A stretch of 43,010 bases of DNA. Origin: Chloroflexota bacterium. GTDB lineage: Bacteria; Chloroflexota; Dormibacteria; Dormibacterales; Dormibacteraceae. The notes below the pieces were generated by a model. That model was not told the DNA's origin and ran no database searches. It was given only the letters and a program-made list of their open reading frames with translations. The position numbers and the translations under genes are program-made. Every line of letters begins with the position of its first letter. Position 1 is the first letter of the stretch. This document shows positions 15,338 through 23,026 of the stretch, piece by piece. The stretch covers positions 1 through 43,010 of the forward strand of contig VBEF01000077.1 of the NCBI GenBank assembly GCA_005881275.1, written 5' to 3'.

Positions 15338-15619
15338 ATGAACAGGCTTGCTGACGAGATCAACAATCAGGTCAACGCAGGGCGGCAGTCGGTCGAGAAG
15401 TCGCTCGAGGAGATCAGAGAGCTCGATATGCGCCAGATCCCGCCCGCGGGCTTTCTCGTGGCCGGACTGGTAGTCGCCGCGGCCGTCGTCGGGGTGGGGT
15501 GGATGGTGTATCGGACCCGGCGCCGGAGGACCCTCGTCCAGCGGATCCAGGATGCCGTGCCCGAGCGGGTTCGCGACCTGCCCGGAGGGCTGCGCGAGCA
15601 GGTCAAGCGCGCGCTTTAG
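15338..15619 (+). CDS. Small single-helix membrane protein
   Basis: I do not recognise this 93-residue protein. It has an N-terminal amphipathic, charged region (residues 1-33), one membrane helix at about 36-57 (GFLVAGLVVAAAVVGVGWMV), then an Arg-rich stretch (RTRRRR) and a basic amphipathic tail. The basic side is probably cytoplasmic. The ATG has a TGGAGG site 6-7 bases upstream. It is divergent from the C2H2 gene and converges on the patatin gene with an 8-base gap. The architecture recalls DUF3618-like small envelope proteins. Confidence 0.6.
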   Translation: MNRLADEINNQVNAGRQSVEKSLEEIRELDMRQIPPAGFLVAGLVVAAAVVGVGWMVYRTRRRRTLVQRIQDAVPERVRDLPGGLREQVKRAL

Positions 15620-15627
15620 CAGGCTCC

Positions 15628-16545
15628 CTAGGCCGCGCGGGCGGGGGTTGGGTCTAGCCTGAGCGTCTTCTTTGCCTTCTCGGGCACGGTACCGTTCGCG
15701 TGGCCGTTGGAGCTGCCGAGCTGCCTCCGCGCCGATCGGTAACCCCAGTCGATCAGCTCCTGGGTGTGGCTGAAGTCGGCCGGCGAAACGTCGGCGAGGT
15801 CGAGCGCCGGCATGACCTGAATATCGGCGACTCCTCGATTGGCCGCAACCTCCGCGTCGAGCTTCTGCTCGACGATGCGCGCCAGAGCGTGGAGGGCCAT
15901 TCCGAGAGCGTTGGTCGGCTCCCGGTTCAGCCACGGGTAGCCGACCGGAAGGACATAGATCTTCTGGGCGCCGAGCTCGATGGCGACAGTGATCGGGGTG
16001 TGGTTGGCGACTCCGCCGTCGACGTAGTCGCGACGACCGATCTCCACCGGCGGGAAAACGCCGGGTACGGCGCAGCTGGCCAGCAGGGCCGGCACCGCAG
16101 GGCCTGACGTCAGGATGGTGGCGCGCCCGCTCTTCAGCTCTGTGACCACGACGTGAACGGGCACCGCAGCCTGCTCGAGCTGCTTGTACGGGATATGCCT
16201 CTCGAGGATCGCGCCCAGGCTCGCGTTCGAGATGAAATGGTTGGTCCGTCCCAACAGACCGCGCGCGCTCGTCAGCGGGCTGAGCGGAAAGACGTCTTGC
16301 CGCCGGAGACCGAGCCAGATTTCCGTGAGCTCGTCCATGCTGCCTGGCTCGGGCCGTCCCGCCATCCACGCGGCGTTGACGGCCCCCACGGAAGTGCCGA
16401 TCAGGAAGTCGGGGTGGATCTTGTGCTCGGAGAGGGCTCGCAGCATCCCGACCTGGACTGCGCCAAGGCTTCCGCCGCCGGAGAGGACAAATGCGATGCG
16501 GCCCGGCTCCCCGCCGCGGACCGGGCGAGGATACAGACGGCTCAT
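15628..16545 (-). CDS. Patatin-like phospholipase
   Basis: A 305-residue patatin-family lipid acyl hydrolase. The oxyanion loop is SGGGSLGA (22-29), the nucleophile elbow is GTSVG with Ser52, and the dyad Asp176 lies in DYVDGGVANHTPI. The domain spans residues 17-200, and the remainder is helical. Such enzymes (RssA/YlbK-like) cleave acyl chains from phospholipids or neutral lipids and usually act at the cytoplasmic membrane face. There is no signal peptide. The start ATG 16545 follows the family pattern of a short basic lead. It lies 26 bases downstream of the small unknown gene on the same strand, so the two may be co-transcribed. Confidence 0.9.
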   Translation of the reverse strand: MSRLYPRPVRGGEPGRIAFVLSGGGSLGAVQVGMLRALSEHKIHPDFLIGTSVGAVNAAWMAGRPEPGSMDELTEIWLGLRRQDVFPLSPLTSARGLLGRTNHFISNASLGAILERHIPYKQLEQAAVPVHVVVTELKSGRATILTSGPAVPALLASCAVPGVFPPVEIGRRDYVDGGVANHTPITVAIELGAQKIYVLPVGYPWLNREPTNALGMALHALARIVEQKLDAEVAANRGVADIQVMPALDLADVSPADFSHTQELIDWGYRSARRQLGSSNGHANGTVPEKAKKTLRLDPTPARAA

Positions 16546-16571
16546 CGGGTGTGGTAGGCGAGCCCCATGGT

Positions 16572-16754
16572 TCAGGCTGCCTTCTTTGTGTCGCGGTCTT
16601 TCATTCGCTTCTGACGCAAGGTCTCGAGCATGTCCGCGGCATCAAGGCGATCCCACAGCCGCCAATCCGCCTCCGAACGCCACACCTGGTCGAGCAACGC
16701 CTCCAGCTGGGTGTGAAGGTCGGGCGCGTCGGACTTTGATCTGAACCTCACCAT
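16572..16754 (-). CDS. Small helical protein of unknown function (60 aa)
   Basis: I do not recognise this 60-residue, charged, helical protein. It contains LHTQLEALLDQVWRSEADW and ends with a Lys/Arg-rich segment. The start ATG 16754 is chosen because AGGAGA precedes it by 6 bases; the frame continues 24 codons upstream without support. It is probably co-transcribed with the patatin gene 26 bases downstream. The small size and separate ribosome site suggest a genuine gene. Confidence 0.5.
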   Translation of the reverse strand: MVRFRSKSDAPDLHTQLEALLDQVWRSEADWRLWDRLDAADMLETLRQKRMKDRDTKKAA

Positions 16755-16833
16755 TTGTCTCCTACTACCAAAACGCGCGCGGAGCCAATTGGCTACTACC
16801 ACTATTGAATGGTTATTGAATTCCACGAATGGT

Positions 16834-17838
16834 CTAGCCTCCTAACCACACCGGCGCCGACTGTGAGTCGAGCCCGAGGTCGGTCGTTATCTCGCGGACC
16901 GAAGCCGGCCCGGTGGTGCCGACCGTCCAGAGCTGGAAATGGCCGCCTGGCGTCGATGGTGCGAGATACGTGATCGTGTTGCCGTCGGAGGAAAAGGCGG
17001 GCGAGGCGACCAGCTGGCCGCTCACCAGGCTGGCCGGCGACCCCAACGTGAGCGTCGTCTGGTCCAACGTGGCGACGTCGAGCTCGGCAGACTGGCTCGA
17101 ACCTTTGGTGCACACCATCGCGAGCAGCCTTTCGTCCGGCGCCAGCGCCGGCTGGGAGCAACCGAGGTCTGGAGTAGTGAGGGCCTGGCCCCCGCTGCCC
17201 GCGCGCTTCTGGATCCAGATCTGGGAACGGACCTGATACGACTCGTCGATGGAGTATTTGGTGTAGATGAGAGCCCCGGCGCGCGTCGGCACCGGGTTCA
17301 CGTCGCCGCCGGTCAGCTCGTTGGGGTGCGTCCACGAGACCGGGCGTGAATTCGCTTCGATCCCGCTGGCAACGATCGCCAGGTCGACGCGATAGAGGTT
17401 GTACGGGTCCTTCGGATCAAAGGAGTAGAAGAGCGTCCGGCCGTCCGGGCTGAAGCGCGGATAGAACGCCCAGTGATTGGCGTCGACGGAAGGGTTCGAA
17501 TCGCGTGTGAGCTGGGAGACCGTCTTGCCGCTGGTCGAGAGGAGGTAGAGGTCGGAGAAGTTTGCCTGCCGCCTCACCGCAACGAGTTGATTGTTGGGTG
17601 CCGGGCTCACCTGAGTCCAACCGCTTTCCGAAGTGATCTGTGTAAACGAACCGTGCTGGAACCGGTAGATCGCGCCGGCCTGGACCACATACATGGTGCC
17701 TGGCACCGACGGCGCCGAAATCTCGTTTGGGCGGTGCACCGCCTTGGAGTCGCCTTTCAGGTAGCCGACCGCGTGATAGACCCCGATGCCAAAACCCAGC
17801 ATGGCAAGCACCAGGCCCGCTGCGATCGCCCAGCGCAT
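16834..17838 (-). CDS. Membrane-anchored beta-propeller (TolB/WD40-like) protein
   Basis: A protein of about 334 residues starting at ATG 17838 with a single N-terminal membrane helix (MRWAIAAGLVLAMLGFGIGV), then a large outside domain. The domain has repeated propeller-type blades such as FYPRFSPDGRTLFYS, PALAPDERLLAMV and PAFSSDGNTITYLAPS, typical of TolB/WD40-like PD40 repeats. No enzyme motif is visible. It is probably a binding or scaffold protein outside the membrane. The ATG overlaps the LCP gene's stop by one base (TGATG), so the two are translationally coupled and may work together in wall assembly. An in-frame start further upstream would lie inside the LCP gene and is disfavoured. 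Confidence 0.75.
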   Translation of the reverse strand: MRWAIAAGLVLAMLGFGIGVYHAVGYLKGDSKAVHRPNEISAPSVPGTMYVVQAGAIYRFQHGSFTQITSESGWTQVSPAPNNQLVAVRRQANFSDLYLLSTSGKTVSQLTRDSNPSVDANHWAFYPRFSPDGRTLFYSFDPKDPYNLYRVDLAIVASGIEANSRPVSWTHPNELTGGDVNPVPTRAGALIYTKYSIDESYQVRSQIWIQKRAGSGGQALTTPDLGCSQPALAPDERLLAMVCTKGSSQSAELDVATLDQTTLTLGSPASLVSGQLVASPAFSSDGNTITYLAPSTPGGHFQLWTVGTTGPASVREITTDLGLDSQSAPVWLGG

Positions 17839-18764
17839 CAAGAGAACGACTTGTGCACCAGCGGCCGGATCTGGTTCCAGTCCGGAAGCAGGACGCTCTG
17901 GCCCGCAACCCAACCGTCGGATGTGTACGGCGGAACAAGCACGATGCGGTGGACGCTCGGGCCGCTGAAATCGTTGGCGATCGAGATCAGCGCGCGCGCC
18001 TTGTCGAGACCGATGCTCGTCTTGATCTCGCCGTTGAAGGCACCCGCGAGCGAAGGCAGATCCGCAGCGTTGAGGTGCGCAGCCTCGGCCTTGATCGAAA
18101 GCAGGAGCTGCTGCTGTCGTTCCGACCTCGCGAAATCACCGCGCGCGTCGCCGTGTCGGGAGCGCACGTACTGAAGCGCGTGCACGCCGTCCATGTGCGT
18201 CGCTCCGGGGAGCACCGCGACCCGGTAATAGCCGTAGGGATCGGTCGTGTTGAGGTCGGCCGGGTAGTAGTTATCCATTACCGGGTTGGTCACCTGGAGG
18301 TTCACGCCGCCGAGTTTGTCGACGAGCCTGACCAGCCCATTGAGGCCGATCCAGACGTAATCGTCGACGTGAACCTGAAAGTTGCTCTCGACCGCAGCGA
18401 TCGCCCCTTGCGTGCCGCCTTCCTGGTATGCCCAGCTGATCTTGCCCCAGCCCTGGTTCGGGATCTGGACCCAGAGGTCTCGCGGAATCGAAAGCATCGT
18501 GGCCTGCTTGGTGTTCGGGTCGACCCGCACCAGGATCATCGACTGCGTGTTCAGCCGCTCAGGCACGAACTTGGCGTCGTCGTCGGAACCGAGAAGCAGG
18601 ACCGTGAACGGTTGCGTGGGCGCGCTGATCGGGTTCAGGTTGGGGAGGCCATCAGAGGCCGAAGTCGAGTTCGCGGCCGTCTGAAAAACAGGTAGGAAGT
18701 AAGCGCCGAGCCCGCCAAGGCCGGCGAGGATGAACCCGAGGGCAACAATCAAGGCACGAGGCAT
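17838..18764 (-). CDS. LytR-CpsA-Psr (LCP) family cell-wall glycopolymer transferase
   Basis: An LCP protein of about 308 residues. A short basic lead and one membrane helix (LIVALGFILAGLGGLGAYFL) are followed by the extracellular LCP domain. Landmarks are FTVLLLGSDD, the phosphate-binding SIPRDLWVQI, the DYVWIGLNGLVRLVDKLGGV block, and the Arg-rich ALQYVRSRHGDARGDFARSE. LCP enzymes move teichoic acid, polysaccharide or similar polymers from undecaprenyl phosphate onto peptidoglycan. The start is ATG 18764, with GTG 18785 as an alternative. The next gene downstream, the propeller protein, is coupled to it. This supports a wall with covalently attached polymers. Confidence 0.92.
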   Translation of the reverse strand: MPRALIVALGFILAGLGGLGAYFLPVFQTAANSTSASDGLPNLNPISAPTQPFTVLLLGSDDDAKFVPERLNTQSMILVRVDPNTKQATMLSIPRDLWVQIPNQGWGKISWAYQEGGTQGAIAAVESNFQVHVDDYVWIGLNGLVRLVDKLGGVNLQVTNPVMDNYYPADLNTTDPYGYYRVAVLPGATHMDGVHALQYVRSRHGDARGDFARSERQQQLLLSIKAEAAHLNAADLPSLAGAFNGEIKTSIGLDKARALISIANDFSGPSVHRIVLVPPYTSDGWVAGQSVLLPDWNQIRPLVHKSFS

Positions 18765-18831
18765 AGCAACGTCGGAACCCCCCACCCGAGCAAACGCCTG
18801 AACATGCCCAACGCCCCGTGAGGGGCACGGC

Positions 18832-19317
18832 TCAGGTAGCCAGGATCTGGTGCTGGTTGCTCGCCGAGACGGTGTAAGCGCCGGCGGAGGTGGTGACGCG
18901 CATGGTCACCTTGTACGTCCCCGAGCTCGATTGGCTCGAGCCGTAGCTGCCGCTCGTGCACGAGCTGGGGATCGTGACTCTTACGGTCGCGCTCGAGCCC
19001 GCTGTCACGCTGCTGGGGTCGAACTTGACGCCGCCGGCATCGTAGTGATCGCCCACCTTCTCGAGCCAGCTGCCGGTCACCGAGGCAAGCGTCATCTCGG
19101 CGGTGATGGATTTGATAGTCACGACGCCAGACGTCCCGTTGTGGGCCTGGATCGTGGCGTGGATGTCATACGGGGCGTCCTTGGCTCCGCCAGGGCACCA
19201 GTGCGTCGGGTCGACCGACGAGCCCGTGACCGCAAACGTCGTGGGGCCGGACGAGCACGAGGTGGCGAGCCATGCCACCATCGCCACCGTCACCGCCACC
19301 GTCAGGAATCGCGGCAT
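18832..19317 (-). CDS. Secreted lipoprotein of unknown function
   Basis: A 161-residue lipoprotein. The signal peptide MPRFLTVAVTVAMVAWLATS ends at the lipobox LATSC, with the lipid-bearing Cys at residue 21. The mature part is rich in Ser, Thr and Val and contains beta-strand-like segments (GVVTIKSITAEMTLASV, GSSATVRVTIPSSC) that suggest an immunoglobulin-like fold. Cys41 and a second Cys near 120 could form a disulfide. The family is not recognised. It lies 67 bases upstream of the LCP gene on the same strand. A GCCCC/GGGGC hairpin follows its stop but lacks a T-tract. Confidence 0.7.
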   Translation of the reverse strand: MPRFLTVAVTVAMVAWLATSCSSGPTTFAVTGSSVDPTHWCPGGAKDAPYDIHATIQAHNGTSGVVTIKSITAEMTLASVTGSWLEKVGDHYDAGGVKFDPSSVTAGSSATVRVTIPSSCTSGSYGSSQSSSGTYKVTMRVTTSAGAYTVSASNQHQILAT

Positions 19318-19379
19318 CGCCGGGGATCATATGCGCTGGATGCGACCACTGCCGCTCCCTTCCTCTTAATGTGTGCGCC

Positions 19380-19838
19380 ATGGGGCATCTCGACTCGCAG
19401 AGGTCGCTGCCGGCGGTCACGCCCGACAGGCTCGGGTTCAGCTCGATGGCCAAGAAGCTGCGGCTGGCTCCGCAGCACCGCGTCGCCGTCCTGAACGCGC
19501 CTGACGGCTACATCGCGCAGCTCAGCCCCGGACCATCCGATGTGACGACCAACCTGCGGCCGGACCAGGAATACGACGCGGTACTGCTGTTCGTGAAGGA
19601 TGTCGAAGCGCTGCGCCGCCTCGGCCCCGCGGCCATCCGCGCGGCCAAGTCCAACGGGCTCCTTTGGATCTCGTATCCGAAGGGGGGCCAGGCATTTGGC
19701 GTCACCGACCTGCCCGCCACACCGTGGTGGATGCGGCGGGACGTCCTCGGCGAGATCACCTCCGAGACTGGTTACAGAGCCGTGGCGTTCGTGGCGATCG
19801 ACGACTACTGGACCGCGCTCCGCTTCAAGCGCGTGTAG
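19380..19838 (+). CDS. DUF3052-like protein
   Basis: A protein of about 152 residues resembling the DUF3052 family of small alpha-beta proteins. Landmarks are the AKKLRLAPQHRVAVLNAPDG strand-helix, EYDAVLLFVKDVEAL, the GLLWISYPKGG strand and a C-terminal DDYWTALRFKRV. The function is unknown; the fold may be Rossmann-like. ATG 19380 is used because relatives align before the internal ATG 19446, and GTG 19371 is also in frame. No clear ribosome site was seen. The metallophosphoesterase follows 9 bases after the stop, in the same frame, so they are probably one transcript. Confidence 0.7.
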   Translation: MGHLDSQRSLPAVTPDRLGFSSMAKKLRLAPQHRVAVLNAPDGYIAQLSPGPSDVTTNLRPDQEYDAVLLFVKDVEALRRLGPAAIRAAKSNGLLWISYPKGGQAFGVTDLPATPWWMRRDVLGEITSETGYRAVAFVAIDDYWTALRFKRV

Positions 19839-19847
19839 CAAGAACCG

Positions 19848-20486
19848 CTGCGCATCCTCGCGGTCGCCGACGAGGTCGATGAGGCGATGTACGGTGACAG
19901 GCTGCCGGCGATGAAGCCCGACCTCGTTCTGTCGTGCGGCGATCTCCCGTTCGACTACCTCGAGTACCTCGTCAGCCGCCTGGACGTGCCGGTTCTCTAC
20001 GTGCCGGGGAATCACGATCTGGGCCTGAAGCCGCCTGACATGACGTGGATGCCATTGCGTTCGGAGCTGCAGCCGGTCTTGGGTCCTGAGGGATGCACGA
20101 ACATCGATGGCCGGCTGGTCGAATTTCGCGGCTTGCGCATCGCCGGCCTTGGTGGGAGCCTTCGCTACAAGCTTGGACCCAACCAGTATTCCCAGGCGCA
20201 GATGGGATGGCGCGCCCTAAAGCTCGAGTTTCGCGTCCGCCTCAAACGGGTGCGGGCTGGGCGCAAGCTTGACGTTCTCGTCACGCACGCGCCGCCTTAC
20301 GGCCTGGCGGACGCGAAGGATTCAACCCACGTCGGCTTTGTCTCCATCCTTCGCCTGATTCAGAACTTCCAGCCAATCATCGCCGTGCACGGGCACGTCC
20401 ATCCCTATGGGCGAGCCGTGCCGGAGCGCCAGGTCAAGGCGACGCGCGTCATCAATGTCGTGCCGTCGCGCATCATCGAGATCTAG
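19848..20486 (+). CDS. Metallophosphoesterase with a probable CUG start
   Basis: A calcineurin-like phosphoesterase of about 212 residues. Metal-binding motifs are Asp8 in ILAVADEVD, GDLP with Asp32, GNHD at 54-57, the VTHAPPYG block and GHVHP. In related proteins the first strand (M-R-I-L-x-V-x-D) contains motif I and lies at the start codon. Here that strand reads LRILAVADE from CTG 19848, directly after a stop at 19836 in the same frame. The first ATG (19887) would remove Asp8. A CUG start is therefore likely. The substrate could be a nucleotide or phosphodiester. Its end overlaps the converging ornithine cyclodeaminase-like gene by 4 bases. Confidence 0.85.
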   Translation: MRILAVADEVDEAMYGDRLPAMKPDLVLSCGDLPFDYLEYLVSRLDVPVLYVPGNHDLGLKPPDMTWMPLRSELQPVLGPEGCTNIDGRLVEFRGLRIAGLGGSLRYKLGPNQYSQAQMGWRALKLEFRVRLKRVRAGRKLDVLVTHAPPYGLADAKDSTHVGFVSILRLIQNFQPIIAVHGHVHPYGRAVPERQVKATRVINVVPSRIIEI

Positions 20487-21451
20487 ATCGAGAGGCGAGT
20501 CCCTGCTCCCACCGCGCGGGCTCGGTCGAACACAAGGCGTGCGGTCGCGGCGTCCTCGACGGCGAGGCCGGTCGACTTGTAGAGGGTGATCTCGTCGTCG
20601 GAGCGACGACCAGGCTTCTTCTTCGCGAGGACCTCGCCGACCTCGGTGACATGCTCCGGGTCGAGGCCCTGCAGCTCGTGGGCGCCGGCAGGCGGGGGAT
20701 TCGTCACGGCGCCCCGCCACTCGACGAAAACTCGGCTGGCCCTGACCGTCTCGGCATCGACCTCCGGCCCGAAGGTGCCTCCAACGGCGCTCACATGCGC
20801 TCCCCGCTTCAGCCATTCGCGCCGAAGGATGGGTTGACGCGCGTCCGTGCAGCACGCGACGACATCAGCGCCGCGCACCGCGTCTTCGAAAGACTCGACC
20901 GCTCGTGCGTGCAGACTGCGTTTGGCCAGATCTTTGGCGCGGTCGGCGTTGCGCGAAGCGATGCGGATCTCCTTGAAGTCGCGGATGCGTGGAAAGGTCT
21001 CCAGGTGCGCCAACCCCTGCACGCCGGCGCCGAGGATCGCAAGGACCTGCGCATCTTCGCGCGCGAGCACGCGTGCGGCGACAGCGGCGGTGCCGCCGGT
21101 GCGGATCGCCGTGATGTAGGTGCCATCCATCACCGCCAGCGGCGAGCCTGTGATTTCGTCGAAGAGGGCAATCAGACCCTGGTGCGACGGCAGGCCGTGC
21201 TCGTCGTTGGCCGGGAACACGGTGACGAGCTTGGCCTCCAGGGCTACACCCGGAACGTGACCGGGCATCAAACCGAGAAGTCCTCGGTCGCCCAGCCGCA
21301 GCGCCGTGCGCGGCGGCACGGAAGCCGCGCCTGAGGAGTAGATGACGAGCACGTCCGCGAGCGCGTCGAGCATCGCGTCGACATCGAGAAGGCTCTCGAC
21401 ATCTGCGCGCCCGAGATACAGCAGCTCGCCCACCGCCGCGATCATATCCAT
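20483..21451 (-). CDS. Ornithine cyclodeaminase / mu-crystallin family NAD-dependent enzyme
   Basis: A 322-residue member of the ornithine cyclodeaminase/mu-crystallin family at the normal length. The N-terminal substrate domain includes the PPRTALRLG and GLPSHQGLIALFD blocks and GTYITAIRTGGTAAVAA. The Rossmann NAD site is LAILGAGVQGLAHLE near residue 139, with a later TDARQPIL and HVSAVGGTFGPEVD. Members include ornithine cyclodeaminase, alanine dehydrogenase and ketimine reductases, so the substrate is not certain. Its ATG at 21451 shares a base with the TTG start of the divergent MFS gene; a second ATG at 21445 is possible. No separate promoter region exists between the two. Confidence 0.85.
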   Translation of the reverse strand: MDMIAAVGELLYLGRADVESLLDVDAMLDALADVLVIYSSGAASVPPRTALRLGDRGLLGLMPGHVPGVALEAKLVTVFPANDEHGLPSHQGLIALFDEITGSPLAVMDGTYITAIRTGGTAAVAARVLAREDAQVLAILGAGVQGLAHLETFPRIRDFKEIRIASRNADRAKDLAKRSLHARAVESFEDAVRGADVVACCTDARQPILRREWLKRGAHVSAVGGTFGPEVDAETVRASRVFVEWRGAVTNPPPAGAHELQGLDPEHVTEVGEVLAKKKPGRRSDDEITLYKSTGLAVEDAATARLVFDRARAVGAGTRLSI

Positions 21452-21453
21452 TG

Positions 21454-22632
21454 GTGGCGCAGTTCCTCCGCAACGGAAAGCTTCTGACTCTGATGCTCGG
21501 CCACTTCACCGTCGACAGCTACGTCGGCGTGATCCCTGTCCTCTATCCGGTCCTTATCGGAAGGTTCCACCTAAGCCTCGCGACCGTCGGCCTGGTCAGC
21601 CTTGCGTACGGTGGCGCGGCGGCCATCTCTCAGCCGCTGTTCGGTTTGCTCGCCGATCGATTCGGCACCCGGTTCACGGGCCTGGCGCTCGCGTGGACCG
21701 CGATCACGTTCTCGGTGGTCGGGTTTGTCGACAGCTTTCCGCTGCTGCTCGCCCTGGCTCTTGCGTCAGGTCTCGGCTCGGGCGCATTCCATCCACTCGG
21801 CGCGCTCGACGTGCGCGGTCTTCTTCCCGCGTGGCGACGAAGCTTCGGCATGTCGGTCTACGTCACCGCCGGCACCCTTGGGGTCGCCGCCGGCCCGCTG
21901 ATCGGGATTCTGGCGTTTCACTTCTACGGCATCCGCGGCACGGGGTTGCTCGTGATCCCGGGCGTCGTGACCGGCGCCTACCTGCTGTGGCGTATGCGCG
22001 GTCTCGCCGCGAACGCACCCGCGATGCGACAGGCCTCGCTGTTGGCTCCGGTTCCGATCCTGGCTCTCGCAGTTGTGATCGGGGTGATGATGTCGCGCAG
22101 CTGGACCGTAAACGTTTTCCAGGCTTTCACGCCGACCTGGTATCGGCAGCTTGGCTACGGCCCTGAGTTTTACGGCCCCCTCGCCACGACGCTCGTCCTG
22201 GCGAGCGCCGTCGGCACCGTCGGCTGCGGCTCGCTGGCGGACCGCTACGGCAGGCGCGCGGTGATCCTTGCGACGCTAATCCTGAGCGTGCCGGCGATCC
22301 TGCTGTACACGATGTTCCCGGGCCCATGGGCGTTCGCCTCTGCGATCTTGATTGGCTTTCTCGCGGCCTCCACCGCGCCGCTCATGCTCCTCATGGCGCA
22401 GCAGCTGATGGCCACGCGCGCGGGACTCGCATCCGGTCTTGTCATGGGCCTCGGATTCGTGACCGGTGCGCTTGGCGTTCCGATCAATGGCGCCATCGCC
22501 GACGCAATCGGCCTGCAGAAGTCGCTCATGACGCACGTAATCCTCGTCATCGCGACGATCGGGATTGCGTGGTTCCTGCCACGCGAAGAAGAGATGGAAC
22601 GTCACGCGATGAAGCCCGAGCTCGCTACGTAA
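21454..22632 (+). CDS. MFS transporter, fosmidomycin-resistance (Fsr)-like
   Basis: An MFS transporter of about 392 residues with 12 predicted helices. The first helices contain GHFTVDSYVGVIPVLYPVL and the loop 2-3 motif GLLADRFGTR; the second half has GSLADRYGRRAVI. The His/Asp pair in TM1 and the following Y-P-V-L segment recall the Fsr family of drug and sugar-phosphate-type exporters. The true substrate is unknown. The start is GTG 21454 or TTG 21451, both lying on the start of the divergent cyclodeaminase-like gene. Its stop codon TAA (22630-22632) forms part of the -10 box for the globin gene. Confidence 0.85.
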   Translation: MAQFLRNGKLLTLMLGHFTVDSYVGVIPVLYPVLIGRFHLSLATVGLVSLAYGGAAAISQPLFGLLADRFGTRFTGLALAWTAITFSVVGFVDSFPLLLALALASGLGSGAFHPLGALDVRGLLPAWRRSFGMSVYVTAGTLGVAAGPLIGILAFHFYGIRGTGLLVIPGVVTGAYLLWRMRGLAANAPAMRQASLLAPVPILALAVVIGVMMSRSWTVNVFQAFTPTWYRQLGYGPEFYGPLATTLVLASAVGTVGCGSLADRYGRRAVILATLILSVPAILLYTMFPGPWAFASAILIGFLAASTAPLMLLMAQQLMATRAGLASGLVMGLGFVTGALGVPINGAIADAIGLQKSLMTHVILVIATIGIAWFLPREEEMERHAMKPELAT

Positions 22633-22635
22633 TAT
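22630..22635 (+). promoter_or_regulatory. Candidate leaderless -10 box for the globin gene
   Basis: TAATAT at 22630-22635, overlapping the MFS stop, is separated by exactly 7 bases from GTG 22643. There is no Shine-Dalgarno site, so transcription would start at or next to the start codon. Confidence 0.55.
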
Positions 22636-22642
22636 CGGCCCG

Positions 22643-23026
22643 GTGCTCAACAGAAGCGTCTATGAGCTGGCTGGCGGTGAGCCGGTTTTCCGGCTGCTCG
22701 TCCAACGTTTCTACGCGCGCGTGGCGGATGACCCGGTGCTTCGCCCTGTTTATCCCGAAGAAGACCTGTCAGGCGCGACGGAGCGGCTGACCCTGTTTCT
22801 CATCCAGTACTGGGGCGGGCCGACGACGTACAGCGCCCAGCGCGGACATCCACGCCTGCGTATGCGTCATCAGCGGTTCGCCATCGGCCCGGCGGAGCGG
22901 GATGCCTGGCTTGGGCATATGACGGCCGCCGTGGACTCGCTCGACCTTGCGCCCGCGGTGCGCAAAGCGCTGCTCGACTACTTCGCGACGGCCTCGACCG
23001 CGATGATCAACCGGCCGGAGTCGTAG
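22643..23026 (+). CDS. Group II truncated haemoglobin (trHbO-like)
   Basis: A 127-residue truncated globin. Key positions are Tyr24 (B10) in VQRFYARV, Tyr37 (CD1) in LRPVYPEED, proximal His76 (F8) in RMRHQRFAIGPAERDAW and Trp89 (G8), a pattern characteristic of group II (GlbO-type) globins. Such proteins bind O2, NO or peroxide and are linked to NO or oxidative stress defence. The start GTG 22643 has no ribosome site, but a TAATAT box lies 7 bases upstream, which suggests a leaderless mRNA. Its 3' end overlaps the converging DUF2254-like gene by 20 bases. Confidence 0.93.
   Translation: MLNRSVYELAGGEPVFRLLVQRFYARVADDPVLRPVYPEEDLSGATERLTLFLIQYWGGPTTYSAQRGHPRLRMRHQRFAIGPAERDAWLGHMTAAVDSLDLAPAVRKALLDYFATASTAMINRPES

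Noticed and set aside
18813-18826. GCCCC/GGGGC hairpin after the lipoprotein gene as a terminator
   Set aside because: Only 5 bp of stem and no T-tract, so it cannot be called a terminator.
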